A stretch of DNA of 64,000 bases from assembly GCA_037074705.1 (NCBI GenBank), contig CM073591.1, positions 97,764,532-97,828,531 of the forward strand. Reading direction: 5' to 3'. The position numbers and the translations under genes were made by a program. Positions 60,055 to 64,000 of this stretch are shown one piece after another. Positions within the stretch are counted from its first letter, which is position 1. Each line of letters starts with the position of its first letter. This stretch comes from Zhengitettix transpicula. Taxonomy: Eukaryota > Arthropoda > Insecta > Orthoptera > Tetrigidae. The notes below the pieces were generated by a model that did not search any database, was not told the DNA's origin, and was given only the letters and a program-made list of their open reading frames with translations.

Positions 60055-60290
60055 AATAAAAAAGATAGCCAATACAGGGAAAAAGGTGATATAAATACCA
60101 CACAACGTTTGTGGGATCCTTGTTCCTTTCGTCAGGTGCTAAGAAGAGCACTGGTCAGTTGACAACACTCAAAAGCTTTTTGAAAGGGACAAGGATCCCA
60201 GAAACCTTGTGAGTTATTCATATTTCCTTTTTGGCTGTATTGGCTATCTTTTTTATTCATTATTTTCAATCAGACGTAATTTTTTTTCAT
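60055..60290. repeat. Fold-back MITE-like repeat
   Basis: agatagccaatacagggaaa, aataccacacaacgtttgtg and ggatccttgttcctttcgtc are inverted as gaaagggacaaggatccca, aaaccttgtgagttattcat and tttggctgtattggctatct. Relatives, some with one arm, are at 8.29-8.46, 13.05-13.14, 23.5-23.95, 48.9-49.1, 52.8-53.0 and 59.25-59.35 kb, sharing gatagccaaatacagacaaa and caatcagacgtaa. Confidence 0.7.
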
Positions 60291-60407
60291 TATTCAATAC
60301 TAACTAGTGGCGTCCAATGTTGTTGGATATAAATATTATTCAGTTATTGAGAACTCTATTAATTTGGTTCAAGTTGTGCGGTGTGTTACTACATCTTGTG
60401 TGCGCAG

Positions 60408-61197
60408 CACTGGCGGCTGGTGCATATATGCTCATGTGGAACAGGACATAAGTTAATTTAGGAAGAACTAATTTTTTTAGCTTTTAAGAACATTCATAGT
60501 AATTATGTTATAACAGTGCTATTTTTTCTTCGATATCGGAGTCTTTAGACTTTCCGCCTAGTGGCGCACTCACTCCCACTAATGCAGCCAGTTGGTCATG
60601 TCTGTGCTACTAGTTGCTGAGCACAGGACCTCTCACTGGAATGAAAACTGCGCATGCGCAGTATACTGTTTCACCTCCTGTACCACCCCTAAAGTTCAAC
60701 AAACTACCGCTTCCTTGTGCTACCGAGAAAGCAGAACGTAGAAACAAGGACACAAAGAAGCAGCCACAGTGGCGGCTTAAGCAACGAAATAAAAATATAC
60801 TTGAACCATTCAGTAATTAAAAATTTTATTTTAAGGAATCACAGTCATAGGTTATTTTAAAGAACAAACATTTAAGGGGCACTATACATAGTGCGAAAAT
60901 CTATTGCACGACGCTACTTACAATATTGCAATGTTCCAATATACACTTTGGTTAAAATATGCACGAAAGAAAAATACTTTTCGTGTCAAAAATGCGGGTT
61001 AATTCGGTGCTAAATTATTCCGCTTTTAAAAATTAGACACTATTGGAAACTATGTAGACGGAATTAGAAATTAGTGTCATTTGCCTTAGAGTATTAGTAA
61101 CACTATCGCTGTTGTATTATTTACTCTGTCATCGCCGTAAAAATTGGAGTTTGGGGTATTGTAGCACGTAACTTAAAAAACTGTCGATCCGCCACTG
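60408..61197. mobile_element. Non-autonomous DNA-transposon-like repeat, copy 2 (CAGTGGCGG ends)
   Basis: The left end is CACTGGCGGCTGG at 60408. The right end, reverse-complemented, is CAGTGGCGGATCG at 61197. The interior matches the repeat at 40118-40871 across about 750 bases at moderate identity. Ends of this form occur in hAT-type MITEs, but I see no clear 8-bp duplication of the flanks. Confidence 0.65.
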
Positions 61198-61199
61198 GT

Positions 61200-62846
61200 A
61201 TGTATTTAAACCTTTGTAAATCTGCTTCCATATTTTCACGTACGTCAGTCGAGTTGTGGTATGAAGTCAGAGGTGTACAGCTGACGGTGTATGAACGGGA
61301 AAATTCCATTTTCCACACGTAAATGTTGCAATATCAAAATGAATTTATTATATATCTAAATGTAATATTACAATTAATTTATCTAAAATATATTCTCTTT
61401 ACGAAGCCATGTAATAAATTGAGTTAACAACATTTTAAAATTGGAAGTCATTTTATGTAATTGCTCAGCCTCTCCCTCAGAACATTTAGTAAACGAATAC
61501 CGGCAAGGGCGCCACTAATGCAGAATTAATTTCTTTATCCTGAATTAAGACATGTCTCTTAGAACATTTTAATTACCCGATCGAAACAGAGACTTGATAA
61601 GCGACTGTCCAGAACTCGAGATACTTAAGTTGAGCATGACATTTTGAAAGTTTCATATCTCAGAGGTCCTGGCTTTGATTAACTGTGCGGGGATTAATCA
61701 ATTAAGAAACTATGTTAACATTTAATATAAATTTTAATAGACAACATGATACCTTCAATTAATGTCCATCAGCTCAGCCACACAGCTCCTTAATCGTTGC
61801 TTGTTGCTATTGGATTAACACTTTCATTTACACCACTTAAATCTGAGTCTTAGAAAAATTATTATAATAGTTCCGCTGACTAAAAAAAAAAGATGACTGG
61901 AATTAAATGTATGTCCCAGAGATAAATGACGAACTCGGTGCAGAGTTTCCCTGATGACCAACTAGACGCAGCAGGTTTAGGCCACGACACATCTAGGGTA
62001 GGACGTCCTAGAGACGCGTCCGACTCGGGTCACTCACCAAACCCTTCAGTCCAGAAATCGCGCTCATTTCGCCGTCATGAACCCTCCCCTCTCAGGGGGT
62101 TTATGAAATATCTATATAATAATACAGTCTCTACGACTGTGGCAGCTCCACGCGTCGCTGTTGCTCGCCATACACCTGCTCAGGAATATACCACTGACCT
62201 GCAGAGGTTCGTCATAATTATCCCAATTACCGGCGTTTTATAAATTTCATATAAAATACGATAAAACATACAAATGACCTTAATAGCTTATCACTTTTTA
62301 CAATAGTTAAATGGCAGCACCTCCGTGGAAATACACTAAACTGCCCCTAAACTGCGTATTATAATAATCGTATAAATGCCATAAAACAACATTATCAGTT
62401 ATGCAGGTAGAAAATTACAGTGAAAATTTTGCACCACTTATTTTTATGGAATTTTCTTGGTTTATAAGAAAGAAACAAAATTTATACAGGTTTACAGGTT
62501 TAATCGTCCTCAATGTCTCCAATTACATTTTAAAGACTTTTCATTTAAAAGTAAGCTTATTTTAATATTTTTAGTCCAATCATTATCTTAAATGATAGCT
62601 AATACATAGTTTAAAATATTCAAGTAATAAAGCCCACAGAGTTAAGTTTTTGCCAGCAGTTATACCTATCATCAGTCAAAAAATAATAATTAAAATATAC
62701 AATTGACCTAATCGCTTTCTCTGCACAGTATATACGTTTATGGATTGAAAGTTTTAATAAAGAACCGTATTTAGATTTAATTAGAGTATGACTTAAACCA
62801 AAATTATAAAACCCTATGATGCCCTGTTTGCGATTCTCTAGACGTT
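61200..62846. other. Intergenic sequence 3' of the ionotropic receptor gene
   Basis: A short plus-strand frame (61926-62243) is GC-richer than its surroundings but shows no recognisable domain. I found no repeat boundaries or RNA gene here. Confidence 0.4.
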
Positions 62847-64000
62847 TCATGACAATTCAATAGTTTCATTTCTTGGTTTACGGTTGAAAAACGGAAAATA
62901 ATTTACTCCAAGCGCAAACTTTAACTTAACTTTTATTTGTTCGCTATATTCGAATAAGAAAACACAAAAACTTGCACATAATCCTGCGAACAACAGATAA
63001 TACGCAGGTTTTAAGTCGTTAAGCGTCAACCGTTTGGGAGCGTGATCATCGATACGCCAAAGTGTGCGTTGGGGCGTGGCTTTAGACAGAATAGACAGAG
63101 AAGCCTGATTGAGTTGCCAAAATGCAAGGTTTATCGCCTCGCTTAACGCAGACCGAAACGGCAGATTGAAGGAACTGTAAGTACACAAAATCCTCTCCTT
63201 ACAAAGATGTCCCTTACCATTTTTATAAAATTTCGACAAAATAAATAGCAAAAAATCAAGTTCTATCATAGCATATTGCGCTCCGCTATCGATATATTCG
63301 AAATGGTTTTTATCCACTCCAGGAAGCATCCGTTTCTTCAACTCGCTAAGAAGAGGAGTATCTACCCAATCAGTGAAATTCGTTGTGTAATAAATGGGCA
63401 GGTCAGACCTCAGCACTTCCTCCAGAGTGTCTATAGGTTTTGACTTTCGCGGATTCTGTTGAATGTCCACCAGACAGCACTGGAAGGTGGTGACGATGAC
63501 CAGGCTGAGCAGCATGAGTCCGGCCAGCATTGCCCGCTGGGTTGCGCCGCGGGAGGCGTCCTTAAGACTGCGGGGCCACTCCATGGCCAACAGAACACGG
63601 ACCGTGTGAGCGGCGCTCCGCAGCAGCGACGGAGGCGAGAGCGACTCCAGTGGCCAGGACCAGCGGCTCATGGTGTACCACGCTAGTACGAAGCAGACGT
63701 ACGCGGCACCAATCGCCACCCACAGCTCTAGGGAGAACGTCAACAGTAGCTGAATCCAAGGGGGCAACTCTTTTGGCGCAGGTACCAATACTGCCCAGCA
63801 GTGATAAAATATCGGAGGACCAAAGTCGAAATCGGTCCTAGGCCCTACCGAGGAAAATTTAGAGGTAACGTCAAACCGAAAATAAACAGAGCTATAGTTC
63901 ATTGCGGATATCTTACAATCCATGACACTACAGATGGATATTAGATCTAGCAGGCCTTGCTTATTACCATTTTCTTGTGATAGATACACTGACAGTTTTG
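62847..64000 (-). CDS. Divergent ionotropic receptor, C-terminal part (5' end beyond the window)
   Basis: One open frame runs from the right edge of the window to a stop at 62847-62849, about 384 codons without an intron. The visible order fits an insect IR (ionotropic glutamate receptor family): a pre-M1 segment (FDFGPPIFYHCWAVLVPAP), M1 (ELWVAIGAAYVCFVLAWY), a short pore loop (SLLRSAAHTVRVLLAMEWP), M2 (AMLAGLMLLSLVIVTTFQ), the S2 ligand-binding half, and M3 (AYYLLFAGLCASFCVFLFEY) near the C-terminus. IRs are ligand-gated cation channels of chemosensory dendrites. Divergent members usually serve taste. The frame is open upstream with no ATG visible, so the N-terminal domain and S1 half are missing. 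I cannot name the subfamily. Confidence 0.8.
   Translation of the reverse strand, partial: KLSVYLSQENGNKQGLLDLISICSVMDCKISAMNYSSVYFRFDVTSKFSSVGPRTDFDFGPPIFYHCWAVLVPAPKELPPWIQLLLTFSLELWVAIGAAYVCFVLAWYTMSRWSWPLESLSPPSLLRSAAHTVRVLLAMEWPRSLKDASRGATQRAMLAGLMLLSLVIVTTFQCCLVDIQQNPRKSKPIDTLEEVLRSDLPIYYTTNFTDWVDTPLLSELKKRMLPGVDKNHFEYIDSGAQYAMIELDFLLFILSKFYKNGKGHLCKERILCTYSSFNLPFRSALSEAINLAFWQLNQASLSILSKATPQRTLWRIDDHAPKRLTLNDLKPAYYLLFAGLCASFCVFLFEYSEQIKVKLKFALGVNYFPFFNRKPRNETIELS

Noticed and set aside
63459..63841. Plus- and minus-frame open stretches over the IR gene
   Set aside because: They are antisense or out-of-frame shadows of the ionotropic receptor frame.

Overview
This is an AT-rich, intron-rich, repeat-laden eukaryotic window. 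It is almost certainly from an insect: the two genes I can support are a clip-domain serine protease homologue and a divergent ionotropic receptor, both arthropod gene types. The mix of Penelope-like elements, Helitrons, hAT and mariner remnants, LINEs, fold-back elements and tRNA-derived SINEs suggests a large genome. A hemimetabolous insect such as a stick insect, cockroach or termite is possible, but that is inference only.

Left part (1-38 kb): I found no intact host gene. It is made of mobile-element remains and AT-rich sequence. It includes a composite Penelope-like insertion with a perfect 73-bp inverted repeat and a 13-bp direct repeat on its flanks (about 1.09-2.77 kb), LINE fragments (4.5-5.4, 6.65-6.76, 7.95-8.07 kb), and two head-to-tail arrays of a ~570-bp poly(A)-ended repeat (1.2-2.3 and 10.0-11.6 kb). 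There is also a mariner remnant (26.86-27.33 kb) and two long Helitron-like elements filled with ~270-bp tandem units (20.94-25.54 and 29.83-33.78 kb). Each Helitron 3' end directly abuts a fold-back element; the second fold-back has perfect 141-bp arms.

Middle part (38.6-55.3 kb): one large plus-strand gene. A likely TATA promoter and non-coding first exon lie at 38.68-38.74 kb. The coding exons run from 43,190 to 55,271 and join in frame to give 1,633 residues. The order is: signal peptide, 13 copies of a ~51-residue Gly/Pro-rich repeat with two cysteines, three six-cysteine clip domains separated by Pro/Gln/Ser-rich linkers, and a trypsin-like domain lacking the catalytic His and Ser. It is therefore a secreted, non-catalytic serine protease homologue. 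Its introns carry a 5'-truncated Penelope-like element (RT plus GIY-YIG remains), a fragment of the 570-bp repeat and fold-back pieces. A clean hAT-type MITE with an 8-bp target duplication lies in the first intron.

Right part (55.3-64 kb): AT-rich intergenic sequence with a fold-back, a microsatellite and a second copy of a CAGTGGCGG-ended non-autonomous element. At the edge is the 3' part of an ionotropic receptor gene on the minus strand.

The most noteworthy items are the repeat/clip/pseudoprotease fusion protein, hammerhead-ribozyme-like cores recurring in Penelope-like and fold-back repeats, and the repeated Helitron/fold-back junctions.
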